A stretch of 16,328 nt of DNA from Pseudomonadota bacterium (GCA_023433465.1 JAEZCR010000103.1:1-16328), one strand, 5' to 3'; counted from the stretch's first letter, positions 1-7,728 are shown. A program made the numbers and translations. Notes: a model not told the origin generated them from the sequence alone.

Positions 1-59
1 GGCCGATCCTCCGGACCGGCCCGCCCCCCGTTTCGGGGTGGTTACACCCGTCAGCCCTG
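1..59 (-). terminator. Hairpin cluster downstream of the TPR-like gene
   Basis: Just past the stop codon of the minus-strand gene ending at 60 there are three small inverted repeats. GGGTG/CACCC (36-40 and 45-49) and CCCCG/CGGGG (26-30 and 34-38) overlap, so only one can form at a time. A 9-bp stem with one mismatch spans 1-9 and 13-21. None is followed by a run of T on the minus strand, so this is not a canonical intrinsic terminator. It may help end transcription, or it may simply reflect GC-rich sequence. Confidence 0.25.
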
Positions 60-731
60 TTAGCCGATCTGGTACGGATCGATCGGCAGCATCACCTGGG
101 CCGGGACTCGCACGGCGATCTCGAAGTTCTGGCTGACGAAGTCGGCCTTCGGGCTGATCGCACGGGCATTCGCGAGGTCCACGTACGCCGCGCCGGTGTC
201 ACCCGACAGCCAGTTCATGACCGCACGGTTCGAGTACGCGGCCGTGGCGGCCTGGTTGGCCTGGCGGACCCGCACACGATCGTCGCGATCGACGATCGAG
301 CGGCTGCGCGCGGCCATTTCGACGGCCGAATCACACGCGCTGCGGGCATCCGTCCAGTTGCGCTGCAGGGTGTGCAGCACGCAGAGGTTCGTCTGCTCGC
401 GCGAGTTTGCGACCTTGCCGCCGATCTGGCGGCTGGCCCGCTCGATGTTCCCATCGACGAGCGCCTTGCCGCCGGGCGCGTCCAGAAAGCTGGCCAGCGT
501 CAGCGTCTTGCGCGCCTGGGTGGCCGGGCATTCCTGCAGCTTCTCCGCGCGACGCGGGAGCTTCAGCGACCTGCCGGGATGGCCGACGTGGCGGATCGAC
601 GCGCGGCTCTCCACGGCGCAGGAAGCCGCCGGGGACTCGGCGGTGTTACCCGCGAGCGCGACATTCGTCGCCGAAAAGGAACACAGCAGCGTAAGGGTGG
701 CGCAGGCCGCGAGAGACTTGTGAGACAACAT
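60..731 (-). CDS. Secreted TPR-like hypothetical protein
   Basis: This encodes a 223-residue exported protein of unknown function. Residues 1-27 look like a classical signal peptide with cleavage after Ala-Leu-Ala (27/28), so the product is probably periplasmic. The C-terminal half (about 110-205) is helical, with two TPR-like helix pairs: one around NLCVLHTLQRNWTDARSACD, the next around AAYSNRAVMNWLSGD. Conserved-looking cysteines sit at about 38, 68, 117 and 133. The start at 731 is chosen over an in-frame ATG at 794 because AGGAG lies 7-8 bases upstream and the signal peptide follows directly. The gene is separated from the operon upstream by 157 bases and probably has its own promoter. 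I do not recognise a named family beyond TPR-like; the catalytic or binding role is unknown. Confidence 0.75.
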   Translation of the reverse strand: MLSHKSLAACATLTLLCSFSATNVALAGNTAESPAASCAVESRASIRHVGHPGRSLKLPRRAEKLQECPATQARKTLTLASFLDAPGGKALVDGNIERASRQIGGKVANSREQTNLCVLHTLQRNWTDARSACDSAVEMAARSRSIVDRDDRVRVRQANQAATAAYSNRAVMNWLSGDTGAAYVDLANARAISPKADFVSQNFEIAVRVPAQVMLPIDPYQIG

Positions 732-781
732 ACGATTACTCCTGAAAGGTTGGGGTTGGTTTCCAATCCAAAGGCGTAACG

Positions 782-800
782 GTTCCCGGAACATTGTTCC
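782..800. promoter_or_regulatory. Overlapping perfect palindromes, candidate operator
   Basis: Two perfect odd-length palindromes overlap here: GTTCCCGGAAC (782-792) and GGAACATTGTTCC (788-800). Together they give three alternating GTTCC/GGAAC half-sites. They lie about 50-70 bases upstream of the ATG at 731, where a repressor or activator of the TPR-like gene could bind. The regulator is unknown and no clear -35/-10 pair was found beside the site. Confidence 0.35.
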
Positions 801-831
801 GCGGCGGGAGTGGATAGTTGTTCGGCCCTAA

Positions 832-861
832 CAGCGCGGGGCCGCGCTGGACTTGGTCCAG
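832..861 (-). terminator. Two mutually exclusive hairpins after the DUF58 operon
   Basis: Twenty-eight bases beyond the stop codon of the last operon gene are two stems sharing three bases. CTGGAC/GTCCAG has a 3-base loop (847-861), and CAGCGCGG/CCGCGCTG has a 2-base spacer (832-849). On the minus strand the first forms before the second. The trailing sequence has only a short T pair, so intrinsic termination is doubtful. The same RNA could be a leader for the gene starting at 731. Confidence 0.3.
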
Positions 862-888
862 ACAGGGCTCAAGGGTGCATTCGGCTCG

Positions 889-2247
889 TCAGAGCAGGCC
901 GGCGCGTTTGACGGCGTTGTAGCGATTGACGAGCTCGATGCCGAGATTCTGCGGCTCGGCGTCCACCATCAGCGCATCGCGCGCGGCCAGGCGGTTGAAG
1001 GCGTCGCGGCGCGCCTGCTCATATAAATGAGCGCTGCCCACGTCGAGAGCGGCATCGGCCGTCGAGATGTTCTGCAGGATGAGCTCGCCGACCACCCGCT
1101 CACGCAGCGACGCGAGCAGCACCAGGTGGCGGCTGCGCAGCAGGCGCAGCGCCTGGCCGAGCTCGCTCGAATCCTCGTCGCGGAAATTGGTGATCACGAT
1201 CACGAGCGAGCGCTTGTGATGGCGGCGCAGCAGGTTCTGCGCGACCGATAGATAGTCCGAGTGCGTCGCGGTGGGTTGCACCGAATACAGCTCGCCCATG
1301 AGCGCGTTCAGCGCATGCGCGCCCTTGCGCGGCGCGAACACCCGCGCGTCCTCGGCCGGCGTGCCGAAGGTGAGGGCGCCGACCGCGTCGCCCTGCTTGA
1401 GCGCCACGTAGGACAGCAGCATCACGGCGTTCAGCACCTGATCGAAATGACCGCTCCTCACGCCATGTTCGACGTCGTACGCGCGCATGCGGCGTCCGCA
1501 GTCGACGAGCAGCATGACGCACTGGTCGCGCTCGTCCTGGAACTCGCGCAGGATCGGCTTGTTCTGGCGCAACGTCGCCTTCCAGTCGATGTGCCGCACC
1601 GGGTCGCCGTAGCGATACTCCGCGAGCTGCTTGAAGTCGGTGCCCTCGCCGCGCTGTTGATAGGTCTTGATGCCTATCTCCTGCAGGCGCCGGTCGCCCG
1701 CCAGCCAGGCGTAACGCGCGACCTGCGCGAAGTCCGGATACGCGCGCCGCGCGTCGACGCCGCCGAGCCGTTCGAGCAATTCGCACAGGCCAAGCCGCGA
1801 GCGGACGCGCAGGTCCGCGGGCGCGAAATCGATGTCGCCGCGCCGCGTCGGCGTCACTTCGTACGCGACATCGGTGAGTTTGCCTGGATGGAGCTCGAGC
1901 TTGGCGGGTAGCCCTGCGACTTCCAGGCTGGGGTCGCAGTGATCGAACAGCTCGCAGCGCCACGAATGCCGGCCGCCCGTTTCGAGCTGCACGTGAACCG
2001 GCAGCTTCACGCCGATCGCGAAGGCCGAGGGCAGGCGGCGCGTCAATCGCACCTCGGCCCGCGTCCACGCGCGGCGCGAAACGAGGAAGTCGATCGCGGT
2101 GAGCGCGGCCAGTGCGAGCACGAGGACGCCGGCCGCGGCCGCGACGGTTCCGCGCGGCACGCCGAACGACAACGCCGCAACCGCCGCCACCGCGCCGAAA
2201 CCCAGCAGCGCGACACATCGCCGGCTCGGTATGAGCGCGAGTCTCAT
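889..2247 (-). CDS. DUF58 (vWA-like) membrane-anchored protein
   Basis: This 452-residue protein is the usual partner of MoxR ATPases. Residues 11-55 form two hydrophobic segments that anchor the N-terminus. A beta-rich region follows (about 64-160). The DUF58 signature is at 211-227 (YRYGDPVRHIDWKATLR), leading into a vWA-like domain from about 243. The metal-site motif is DCGRRM (249-254). The first Asp is present, but the usual serines are Gly251 and Arg253, so classical MIDAS metal binding is doubtful. The ATG at 2247 overlaps the MoxR stop codon by one base (TGATG), which decides the start against a longer frame reaching 2484 that would run through moxR. This is the last gene of the operon. 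In related pairs such proteins are thought to link the ATPase to its substrate; that is inference here. Confidence 0.9.
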   Translation of the reverse strand: MRLALIPSRRCVALLGFGAVAAVAALSFGVPRGTVAAAAGVLVLALAALTAIDFLVSRRAWTRAEVRLTRRLPSAFAIGVKLPVHVQLETGGRHSWRCELFDHCDPSLEVAGLPAKLELHPGKLTDVAYEVTPTRRGDIDFAPADLRVRSRLGLCELLERLGGVDARRAYPDFAQVARYAWLAGDRRLQEIGIKTYQQRGEGTDFKQLAEYRYGDPVRHIDWKATLRQNKPILREFQDERDQCVMLLVDCGRRMRAYDVEHGVRSGHFDQVLNAVMLLSYVALKQGDAVGALTFGTPAEDARVFAPRKGAHALNALMGELYSVQPTATHSDYLSVAQNLLRRHHKRSLVIVITNFRDEDSSELGQALRLLRSRHLVLLASLRERVVGELILQNISTADAALDVGSAHLYEQARRDAFNRLAARDALMVDAEPQNLGIELVNRYNAVKRAGLL

Positions 2248-3221
2248 CAGACGCGGGGCGCCGCCACGTTGTCGATGATGGCGGCCAGCAGGTCGTCGGG
2301 TTTGCGGCCTTCGAGCAGCGCGTCCGGCGCCAGCGCGATGCGGTGGCGAAGAGCCGGTATCGCAATGCGCTTGATGTCGTCCGGGATCACGAAATTGCGT
2401 CCATCGAGCAAGGCGACGGCGCGCGCGCCGCGCACCAGCGCGAGCGGTCCGCGCGATCCGGCTCCCTGCGCGAGTCCGGCCCACTCGCGCGTCGCGCGCG
2501 CGAGCCGCACCGCGTAGTCGACGACCTGCTGGTCGACGCGCTGGCGCGCCGCGATGAGCTGCAGGCTCGAGACCGCGCGCTCGTTGAGCACCGGCACGAC
2601 CTTCGACAGAGGTAGTTGGTCGCCGGGCTGATCGGCGGTCGCGCGGATCACGACGCCAACCTCGTCTTCGAGCGAGGGATAACCGATCTCGATCTTGAAC
2701 AGGAAGCGGTCGAGCTGCGCCTCGGGCAGTGGATAGGTGCCCTCGGTCTCCACCGGATTCTGGGTCGCGAGCACCATGAAGGGCTTCGGCAGAGGATGCG
2801 TCTGGCCCTCGAGCGTGACCTGGAATTCCTGCATCACCTCGAGCAGCGCGCTCTGCGTCTTCGCGGGAGCGCGGTTGATTTCGTCCGCGAGCAGCAGGTG
2901 CGTGAACACCGGTCCGCGCACCACGCGCATCTCCATGGTCTTCGGATCGAGCACCGCGTGGCCGGTGATGTCCGAGGGCATCATGTCGGGCGTGAACTGC
3001 ACGCGGCCATTCGTGAGCTGCAATGCCTGCGACATCGCTCGTACCAGCAGCGTCTTGCCGAGGCCGGGAACGCCCTCGATGAGCACGTGCCCCGACGCGA
3101 CCAGCGCGAGCACGACCTCCTCGATCACCCGATGTTGACCGACCATCGCCTCGCCGATGCTCGCGCGTAGTTTGCCGAGCAGGTCGGCGGCTTTCTGGAT
3201 CGTGGCTGCTTCAGTTTCCAT
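2247..3221 (-). CDS. MoxR family AAA+ ATPase
   Basis: This 324-residue cytoplasmic AAA+ ATPase has the length typical of the MoxR family. Visible motifs in order are Walker A GVPGLGKT (50-57), Walker B LLLADEIN with Asp113 and Glu114, sensor 1 ATQNP (Asn155), a probable arginine finger in AQLDRF (Arg172), and a sensor 2 region GSRGPLAL (Arg257). The C-terminal lid domain runs from about 240 to 324. MoxR proteins are thought to act as chaperone-like ATPases that mature or remodel protein complexes together with vWA-type partners; the DUF58 gene immediately downstream fits. The ATG at 3221 lies inside the end of the DUF4350 gene (11-base overlap). Only a weak AGG precedes it, so expression probably relies on coupling. 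Family assignment is very secure; the target is unknown. Confidence 0.96.
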   Translation of the reverse strand: METEAATIQKAADLLGKLRASIGEAMVGQHRVIEEVVLALVASGHVLIEGVPGLGKTLLVRAMSQALQLTNGRVQFTPDMMPSDITGHAVLDPKTMEMRVVRGPVFTHLLLADEINRAPAKTQSALLEVMQEFQVTLEGQTHPLPKPFMVLATQNPVETEGTYPLPEAQLDRFLFKIEIGYPSLEDEVGVVIRATADQPGDQLPLSKVVPVLNERAVSSLQLIAARQRVDQQVVDYAVRLARATREWAGLAQGAGSRGPLALVRGARAVALLDGRNFVIPDDIKRIAIPALRHRIALAPDALLEGRKPDDLLAAIIDNVAAPRV

Positions 3222-4398
3222 GCGGAGACCTTTTGTATTTCAGTAAACGACGTCGCGCGGTCTCGAGCACCGCGATGGCGTTGCGCAGCTCGTGCGAGCC
3301 GCGCGCGCCGGAATAGTTGAGCACGGGACCGAGCTCGTCGGCGGGAATGCCGCTGAGCTTCGCGACCGCGGCGACGCGCTCGTCGCTGGGCAACCGGTCG
3401 TAGGCCGGCAGGTGCCGGAGCGCGGCGTCGCGCAACGCGCGCACCATCGCCGCGTGCAGCGCCCTGCCACCGCCGAAGCGCAACGCGAACTGCCCGGTGC
3501 CGCGAATCTGTTCGGCGAGTGAGCGCCGCGCGGTCTCGGTGGGCGCGGTGAGCGGGCCGAAGCGCGCGCTCGCGCGCCACAGGGCGAGCGCGATGAAAGC
3601 GAACAGCAGGAGCACCGCGGGCGCGCCATAACGCCACGTCAGGTCGAGGATCGACGTCTGCTCCTCTTCGCTCAGGAACAGCACCGAGTCGCCGCGGTCG
3701 AGCTGCGTCGCGCGCACGAACAGCCGCGCGTTGTCACCCTCGAGCAGGTCGCGGTACCGGAACGGCGTCGCGTTGATGAACGTCACGCTGCCGCGTCCGA
3801 CCGCCGTGCGCACGGCGTGGATGTATTCGCCCTCGCGCAGCGCCCAGAGCATCTTGCGCGTCGTGGTGAGGGAGCGCGCGTGATCGACGTTGCACACCTT
3901 GAATTCACGCTCGGTCCCGTCCTCGACGAGACTGTCGCATTCGCGCGGCATGAAACCCGACAGGAGTTGCTGCTCGGCTCCGCGCAGCGTTTCCTCGGTG
4001 GAGTCTTCTTCTTCGTCGTCGACGGTCGTCGCGTCGCCGATGCCGCTCCACTTCGTGAACTGCCCGAAGTCGCCGAGGAAAGAGCCATCGACGACCAGCC
4101 GTCCACCCGCTTCGACCCATTCCTGCATGCGCTGCCGGCGAGAGTCGATCAGCGTCCAGTTCCAGTTCGAAAGCACGATCACGGAATCCGGATCGGGCGA
4201 CGTGAAGATGTGCTCCCAGCTCGCGTCCGCACCGAGGCCTTCGGTTAGTCTGATCGCGGCGTAGAACGGGTTGGTCAGCGCCTCGCCCTTGAGCGGCATA
4301 GGCACCTTCGTTTCCTTGAACTTCACCTTCGTCGCCAGCGCCACGAGCGGCACGATGACGATCAGCGCGACCAGCAGCTTGAGGATCTGATTCTTCAT
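3211..4398 (-). CDS. DUF4350 domain membrane protein
   Basis: This 395-residue protein has one N-terminal membrane helix (about 4-23), an extracytoplasmic DUF4350 domain (about 40-210), a second helix (about 257-274) and a cytoplasmic tail of about 120 residues. The DUF4350 region contains a predicted Rossmann-like core with VIVLSNWNW (73-81) and GGRLVVDGSF (98-107). This pattern is typical of the family, which resembles class I glutamine-amidotransferase folds without obvious catalytic residues. A strongly acidic loop (127-136, DDEEEDSTEE) could bind cations or a partner. The ATG at 4398 overlaps the preceding stop codon as ATGA, and the hydrophobic segment begins immediately after it. This excludes the longer in-frame start at 4602. 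The biochemical role is unknown. Its constant neighbours are DUF4129 and MoxR. Confidence 0.88.
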   Translation of the reverse strand: MKNQILKLLVALIVIVPLVALATKVKFKETKVPMPLKGEALTNPFYAAIRLTEGLGADASWEHIFTSPDPDSVIVLSNWNWTLIDSRRQRMQEWVEAGGRLVVDGSFLGDFGQFTKWSGIGDATTVDDEEEDSTEETLRGAEQQLLSGFMPRECDSLVEDGTEREFKVCNVDHARSLTTTRKMLWALREGEYIHAVRTAVGRGSVTFINATPFRYRDLLEGDNARLFVRATQLDRGDSVLFLSEEEQTSILDLTWRYGAPAVLLLFAFIALALWRASARFGPLTAPTETARRSLAEQIRGTGQFALRFGGGRALHAAMVRALRDAALRHLPAYDRLPSDERVAAVAKLSGIPADELGPVLNYSGARGSHELRNAIAVLETARRRLLKYKRSPHGN

Positions 4399-5204
4399 CC
4401 GGCGGCTTCCGCCGGTCCGGCGCGGCGCGCGCCGGGTGTTTCGGGCGAATCGAGATTCTGCGAGAAGCCCGCGCACAACGCGTGTACCTCGGCCGGGTCC
4501 GCTTCGATGCCGCCGTAGATCGCACGCTGCCAGGTGCGTACGAGCCGCGTCGCGTAGGCGAGGCGGGCGGCATCGAGCCTGCGCGCGGCGAGCACCAGGC
4601 AATCACCTTCGGTGCTCGAATCGCGGATCGGGACCTCGTGCACGTGCGCGAGTCGCGACAGCAGGCCGCGGTACAGCAGCGCGAGCGCGGCGCGGTGTTC
4701 GCCCCGATCCCACAACACACGGGACGCGGCGCCGACGTCGGGCGGCAGGCTCTCGGGACGGATGTCGAGGTCCTGGACGTGGGTCGGCGCGACGAAGCGG
4801 GTGCCGCGGCTGAATCCATCCCGGCCGCTCGCGAAGATCCGGTAGATGAAAGTCGCGAGCAGCCCGATGAGGGCCGCGATCAGCAGCCACACGAGGAAAC
4901 GCGAGGCCTGCGCGATCCACAGGAACAGGTCTCCTATCCACTTGAGCCACTCGGGCCAGTCGCTCTCGGGCGGCTCCTTCTCGGGCTCGGGATCCCAGTC
5001 GAGCGTGCGGATCGTGCGCTCGGCGGACAGATTCGGATCCTTCCGGACGTCTTCGACCGCGCGCTCGATCTCGGCGTCGGGTAGTTCGGCGGCGGACGTG
5101 CCGGACGTCTCCTGCGCGAACGAAGGCGCGCTCAGCAGCAGCGGCGCGAGCGCGAGCAGTGCGCGGGCGCCGCGCAAACGGCGCGGCTCAGCCGGCGAAC
5201 GCAC
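4395..5204 (-). CDS. DUF4129 domain protein
   Basis: This 269-residue protein has a signal peptide (1-30, cleavage likely after Ser-Phe-Ala). A periplasmic stretch follows, rich in acidic residues and proline (35-85). One membrane helix (about 102-121) leads to a cytoplasmic DUF4129 domain (about 154-245) with the family pattern of an alanine/leucine-rich helical LYRGLLSRL core and a Thr-Glu pair. The start is a GTG at 5204, since no ATG lies upstream of the signal peptide. AGGAG sits seven bases before it, supporting the choice. It overlaps the previous gene by 17 bases. The stop overlaps the next ATG as ATGA. DUF4129 proteins commonly sit beside MoxR/DUF58 or transglutaminase genes, but their function is not established. 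The topology suggests it passes information or force across the membrane, which is inference. Confidence 0.85.
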   Translation of the reverse strand: MRSPAEPRRLRGARALLALAPLLLSAPSFAQETSGTSAAELPDAEIERAVEDVRKDPNLSAERTIRTLDWDPEPEKEPPESDWPEWLKWIGDLFLWIAQASRFLVWLLIAALIGLLATFIYRIFASGRDGFSRGTRFVAPTHVQDLDIRPESLPPDVGAASRVLWDRGEHRAALALLYRGLLSRLAHVHEVPIRDSSTEGDCLVLAARRLDAARLAYATRLVRTWQRAIYGGIEADPAEVHALCAGFSQNLDSPETPGARRAGPAEAAG

Positions 5205-5922
5205 GGCGGAACTCCTGCTCGATGTCCCAGGCCTCGAGCTCGGCGCGGCGGTTCAGGTACATGCCGAACCCCGCGGCCACGTAGAACGGCTCGAGGAACA
5301 GCACGACGAGGAAGTAGGCGATGGACACCGCGAGCTGGGCGAAACGCGTGGCATCCTCGCTGAACAGCGTCATCAGCCCGAAATCCTCACCGGGAGGCGC
5401 GAACCAGTACAGCAGCGAAAGCGCCGCGAACGTGAGACCGGTCTCCGCCCAGTAGAACGCCTTGGTCATCATGAACGCCGGGCCGCTGTACCGGCGCCGC
5501 AGCTGCGCGATTCGGCCGCGCATCTGGAAGAACGGCAGCCCCTCGAGTTGATAGACGGGCTGCGTGAACGAGCGCCACGGCGAAAGCCTGCGCCAGGTCC
5601 AGGTGATGAAGAACTGCCGCCACAACACCACGCGCTGTTCGCGGAACAGGTCGCCGACGGTCGTGGACTGACCGAACGCGGCGCGCGCCAGCACGAACAG
5701 CACCACGCGATCGAGCCATGGCTTCGCCCACCACAATGCGAGCCACGGCAGCCAGGTGGCGATCTCGAACAGCGACAGCGCGAGCAGGCCAGTCGGTACC
5801 GCGACGATCAGGAAACACGGATAGACCGAGCGCGCGGTCTCCTGGCACAGCCGCACGCCGAGATCGGCGGCCTCGTGGGCCGCGCGGGGTCTCATCTGCA
5901 ATGCCAGCGTGTCAATCCGCAC
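5188..5922 (-). CDS. Four-helix integral membrane protein of unknown function
   Basis: This 244-residue hydrophobic protein has membrane segments at about 35-52, 55-80, 154-175 and 194-218. The first two are separated by only a short turn. A basic, tryptophan-rich stretch at about 92-125 is probably cytoplasmic. The C-terminus carries a conserved-looking amphipathic segment, YLNRRAELEAWDIEQEF (222-238), a type of ending seen in other bacterial membrane proteins beside DUF4129 genes. The GTG at 5922 gives an 11-base overlap with the SpoIIM gene, in keeping with the rest of the operon. An ATG at 5895 (residue 10) is a possible alternative, and neither has a strong ribosome binding site. No enzymatic motif is visible. 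Its place in the operon suggests it is a membrane subunit of the same machine. Confidence 0.8.
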   Translation of the reverse strand: MRIDTLALQMRPRAAHEAADLGVRLCQETARSVYPCFLIVAVPTGLLALSLFEIATWLPWLALWWAKPWLDRVVLFVLARAAFGQSTTVGDLFREQRVVLWRQFFITWTWRRLSPWRSFTQPVYQLEGLPFFQMRGRIAQLRRRYSGPAFMMTKAFYWAETGLTFAALSLLYWFAPPGEDFGLMTLFSEDATRFAQLAVSIAYFLVVLFLEPFYVAAGFGMYLNRRAELEAWDIEQEFRRAFAG

Positions 5923-6895
5923 GGCGGCCCTGCAGCGTGAAATAGGAGATCACCGCGATCCAGCAGCCGGCCGCGACGCCGTATTTCACGGCGTTCGGCA
6001 GCCAGCGCGCCGACGACCAGAACCCTTCGATGGCCGCGGCGATGAAGAACATCACGGCGAAGCCATAGACGATGATCATGGTTTCACGCGCGGCCTGGAT
6101 GAGGCTCTGGATGCGCGTGTTGCGCCCGGGCGCGACCAGCGCGTGACCGAGCCTCAGCCCCGCGCCGCCCGACAGGACGATGGCGGTGAGCTCGAAGGCG
6201 CCGTGCGTCACCACGAACGAATAGAAGGTCTCGGAGAAACCGCGCTCGGTGAGATAACCCGCGATGGCGCCGATCGTGACGCCGTTGAACACGAGAAAGA
6301 AAATGCTGCCGAGTCCCGCGAACAGTCCGCCCGCGAAGCACTGGAAGCCTATGCCGGTGTTGTGGGCGATGTAGTAGCCGAACATGATCCAGTCCTCGTC
6401 GGCGCCGCGCACGCTGCCGATCGATTCGGCGGAATCCGAGTACATCTGCTCGAATTGCGCGGCCGTGGCCGCGTCCACCACGGAGAGGATCAGGTCGGGA
6501 CGCAGGTACACGAGCAACCCCGTGACGAGCATCGGCAGCCCGAACAGCGCGGCCGACAGCCACATGTAGCCGGAATGCGCGCGCACCGCTCGCGGAAAAT
6601 CGACCAGGAAGGCGCGGCGGATGCCCGACAGGCCGAACTCGCGCCGCTGGTAGATCACCTGGTGCGCGTCGGCCGTGAGCTTGTCGAGCCGGTCGAGCAG
6701 GTAACGTGGATAGGAGCGGGCGCGCGCGAGCGCGAGGTGTTCGCAGGCGCGCCGGTACAGCGCCGCGACGCGCTCGCCCTGGATCGGGTCCGCGTCGCGG
6801 GCGCGATTGTTCTTTCCGGCGAGGATCAGGCGCACCTGGTTCTCGAGCTCGGTCCATTCCTCCTGGTAGATGTTCTCGAACTGCAACGGCGTCAT
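5912..6895 (-). CDS. SpoIIM-like (stage II sporulation protein M family) membrane protein
   Basis: This 327-residue multi-pass membrane protein belongs to the SpoIIM/DUF95 family. A cytoplasmic helical N-terminus (1-105) is rich in charged residues. Membrane segments are predicted at about 110-131, 180-212, 226-245, 272-292 and 303-322. The family hallmark HGAFELTAI (231-239), with its His-Gly and Glu, is present, as is NTGIGFQCFAGG (179-190). SpoIIM in Bacillus takes part in peptidoglycan remodelling during engulfment. The non-sporulating homologues, such as this one, have no proven role. The start at 6895 is chosen over 6916 because it overlaps the RDD stop codon as ATGA and has GGCAGG upstream. 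It is the second gene of the operon. Confidence 0.9.
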   Translation of the reverse strand: MTPLQFENIYQEEWTELENQVRLILAGKNNRARDADPIQGERVAALYRRACEHLALARARSYPRYLLDRLDKLTADAHQVIYQRREFGLSGIRRAFLVDFPRAVRAHSGYMWLSAALFGLPMLVTGLLVYLRPDLILSVVDAATAAQFEQMYSDSAESIGSVRGADEDWIMFGYYIAHNTGIGFQCFAGGLFAGLGSIFFLVFNGVTIGAIAGYLTERGFSETFYSFVVTHGAFELTAIVLSGGAGLRLGHALVAPGRNTRIQSLIQAARETMIIVYGFAVMFFIAAAIEGFWSSARWLPNAVKYGVAAGCWIAVISYFTLQGRRAD

Positions 6896-7584
6896 GCACG
6901 CCTGCCTAACAACCATTGCGCGACGCCGAGCACGCGGCGCGTGATCTCGTTCTCCGGTCGCCGCTCGTTGCCCTGGACCGGCGCCGCGATCGCCGCGAGT
7001 TCGTCGAGGCGTTCGATCGTGAGCGTCGGCGCGCGCGCGGCGAGCGCGATGATCGCGGCCTGGTCGCGCGGCGCGAGCGGGCGAACGGGCGCGATGGGCG
7101 CCACCATGTCGAGCGTGGCCTTCGGCGCGGGACGGCTCTGGTGCACGACGAGCGTGGCCGCCGCGATGTCACCGAGGCGCTTGCCGTCCTTGCGCAGGAG
7201 CATGCTCAGGATGGCGAAGCCGAAGGCGGCGGGCATGAAATCCGCGACGCGCAGCAGGTTGCGCGTGATGGAAGCGGCCGGCGTGATCGGCAGACCGTTG
7301 TCCATGACGACCTTGAGCCCCATCGCGCGTTTGCCGGGCGTGGCGCCGCTGCGCCCGAGCTCGAAGACCACCGGGTAGAACCAGGTGAGCACGAATATCA
7401 GGATCAGCCAGAACGCGATGCCGACGCCGCCCAGCAGCATCGCCACGAACGCGCTCGCGTAGTAGATGGCGATGACGATCAGCTGGTCGATCAGGAACGC
7501 GCAGAAGCGCGCCGAGATTCCGGCCGGACGCAGCTCCAGCAGAATTCCCTCGGGTGTTTCAGCCGCGACGATCGAATCGAGCAC
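6892..7584 (-). CDS. RDD family membrane protein
   Basis: This 230-residue protein is the first gene of the operon. The RDD domain spans about 20-148, with the residues that name the family: Arg26 and Asp33 in the first helix (RFCAFLIDQL) and Asp115 after the second block. It also has the typical loop GATPGKRAMGLKVV (80-93). Membrane segments are at about 28-50, 54-75 and 115-130. The C-terminal 80 residues are soluble, alanine- and arginine-rich and probably cytoplasmic. RDD proteins are found next to many membrane systems; a few act in ion antiport, but most are uncharacterised. The start is a GTG at 7584 with AGG a few bases upstream. No in-frame ATG lies nearby before the domain. The gene is divergent from the methyltransferase gene across about 144 bases. 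Confidence 0.9.
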   Translation of the reverse strand: MLDSIVAAETPEGILLELRPAGISARFCAFLIDQLIVIAIYYASAFVAMLLGGVGIAFWLILIFVLTWFYPVVFELGRSGATPGKRAMGLKVVMDNGLPITPAASITRNLLRVADFMPAAFGFAILSMLLRKDGKRLGDIAAATLVVHQSRPAPKATLDMVAPIAPVRPLAPRDQAAIIALAARAPTLTIERLDELAAIAAPVQGNERRPENEITRRVLGVAQWLLGRRA

Positions 7585-7728
7585 GAGACCTGTGGTTGTA
7601 ATTGTCGGACGCCCGATTCTCGCCTAACCACGGAGGACTTGTCGCCCCACCTGCGACATTTTGCGTTGACCAATGTGCCGGCGCCGGCCAGCATAACCAT
7701 GCGGGGGCTTTCCCGCGGGAGCCTGCGC
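7585..7728. promoter_or_regulatory. Divergent intergenic region between operon and methyltransferase
   Basis: This region must hold the promoter of the seven-gene operon (minus) and of the methyltransferase gene (plus). It is locally less GC-rich at 7590-7605 and 7655-7680. On the plus strand TTGACC (7666-7671) resembles a -35 box and CATAAC (7692-7697) a -10 box, but the 20-base spacing is too long for confidence. I see no convincing minus-strand sigma-70 pair and no strong dyad. Confidence 0.3.

Larger units (their letters stand above)
889..7584 (-). other. Seven-gene RDD-SpoIIM-DUF4129-DUF4350-MoxR-DUF58 operon
   Basis: Seven minus-strand genes follow one another with overlapping ends: 4 bases at 6892-6895, 11 at 5912-5922, 17 at 5188-5204, 4 at 4395-4398, 11 at 3211-3221 and 1 at 2247. 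No room is left for internal promoters outside coding sequence, so one transcript with translational coupling is likely. Similar gene sets with MoxR and DUF58 next to SpoIIM-like and RDD proteins are known in diverse bacteria, including, as I recall, the moxR2 region of Mycobacterium tuberculosis. The inferred role is an ATP-driven machine at the cytoplasmic membrane. No substrate is visible. Confidence 0.8.

Noticed and set aside
788..800. Palindrome GGAACATTGTTCC as a LexA (SOS) box
   Set aside because: Spacing of the GAAC/GTTC halves (three bases) does not fit the LexA operators I know, and the downstream gene has no link to DNA repair.
6904..6910. GCCTAAC sequences at 6904, 7622 and 13714 resembling integron attC core sites
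   Set aside because: No partner GTTRRRY at attC spacing, no palindromic arms and no integrase. Two of them fall in coding sequence of recognised genes (RDD and aminotransferase).
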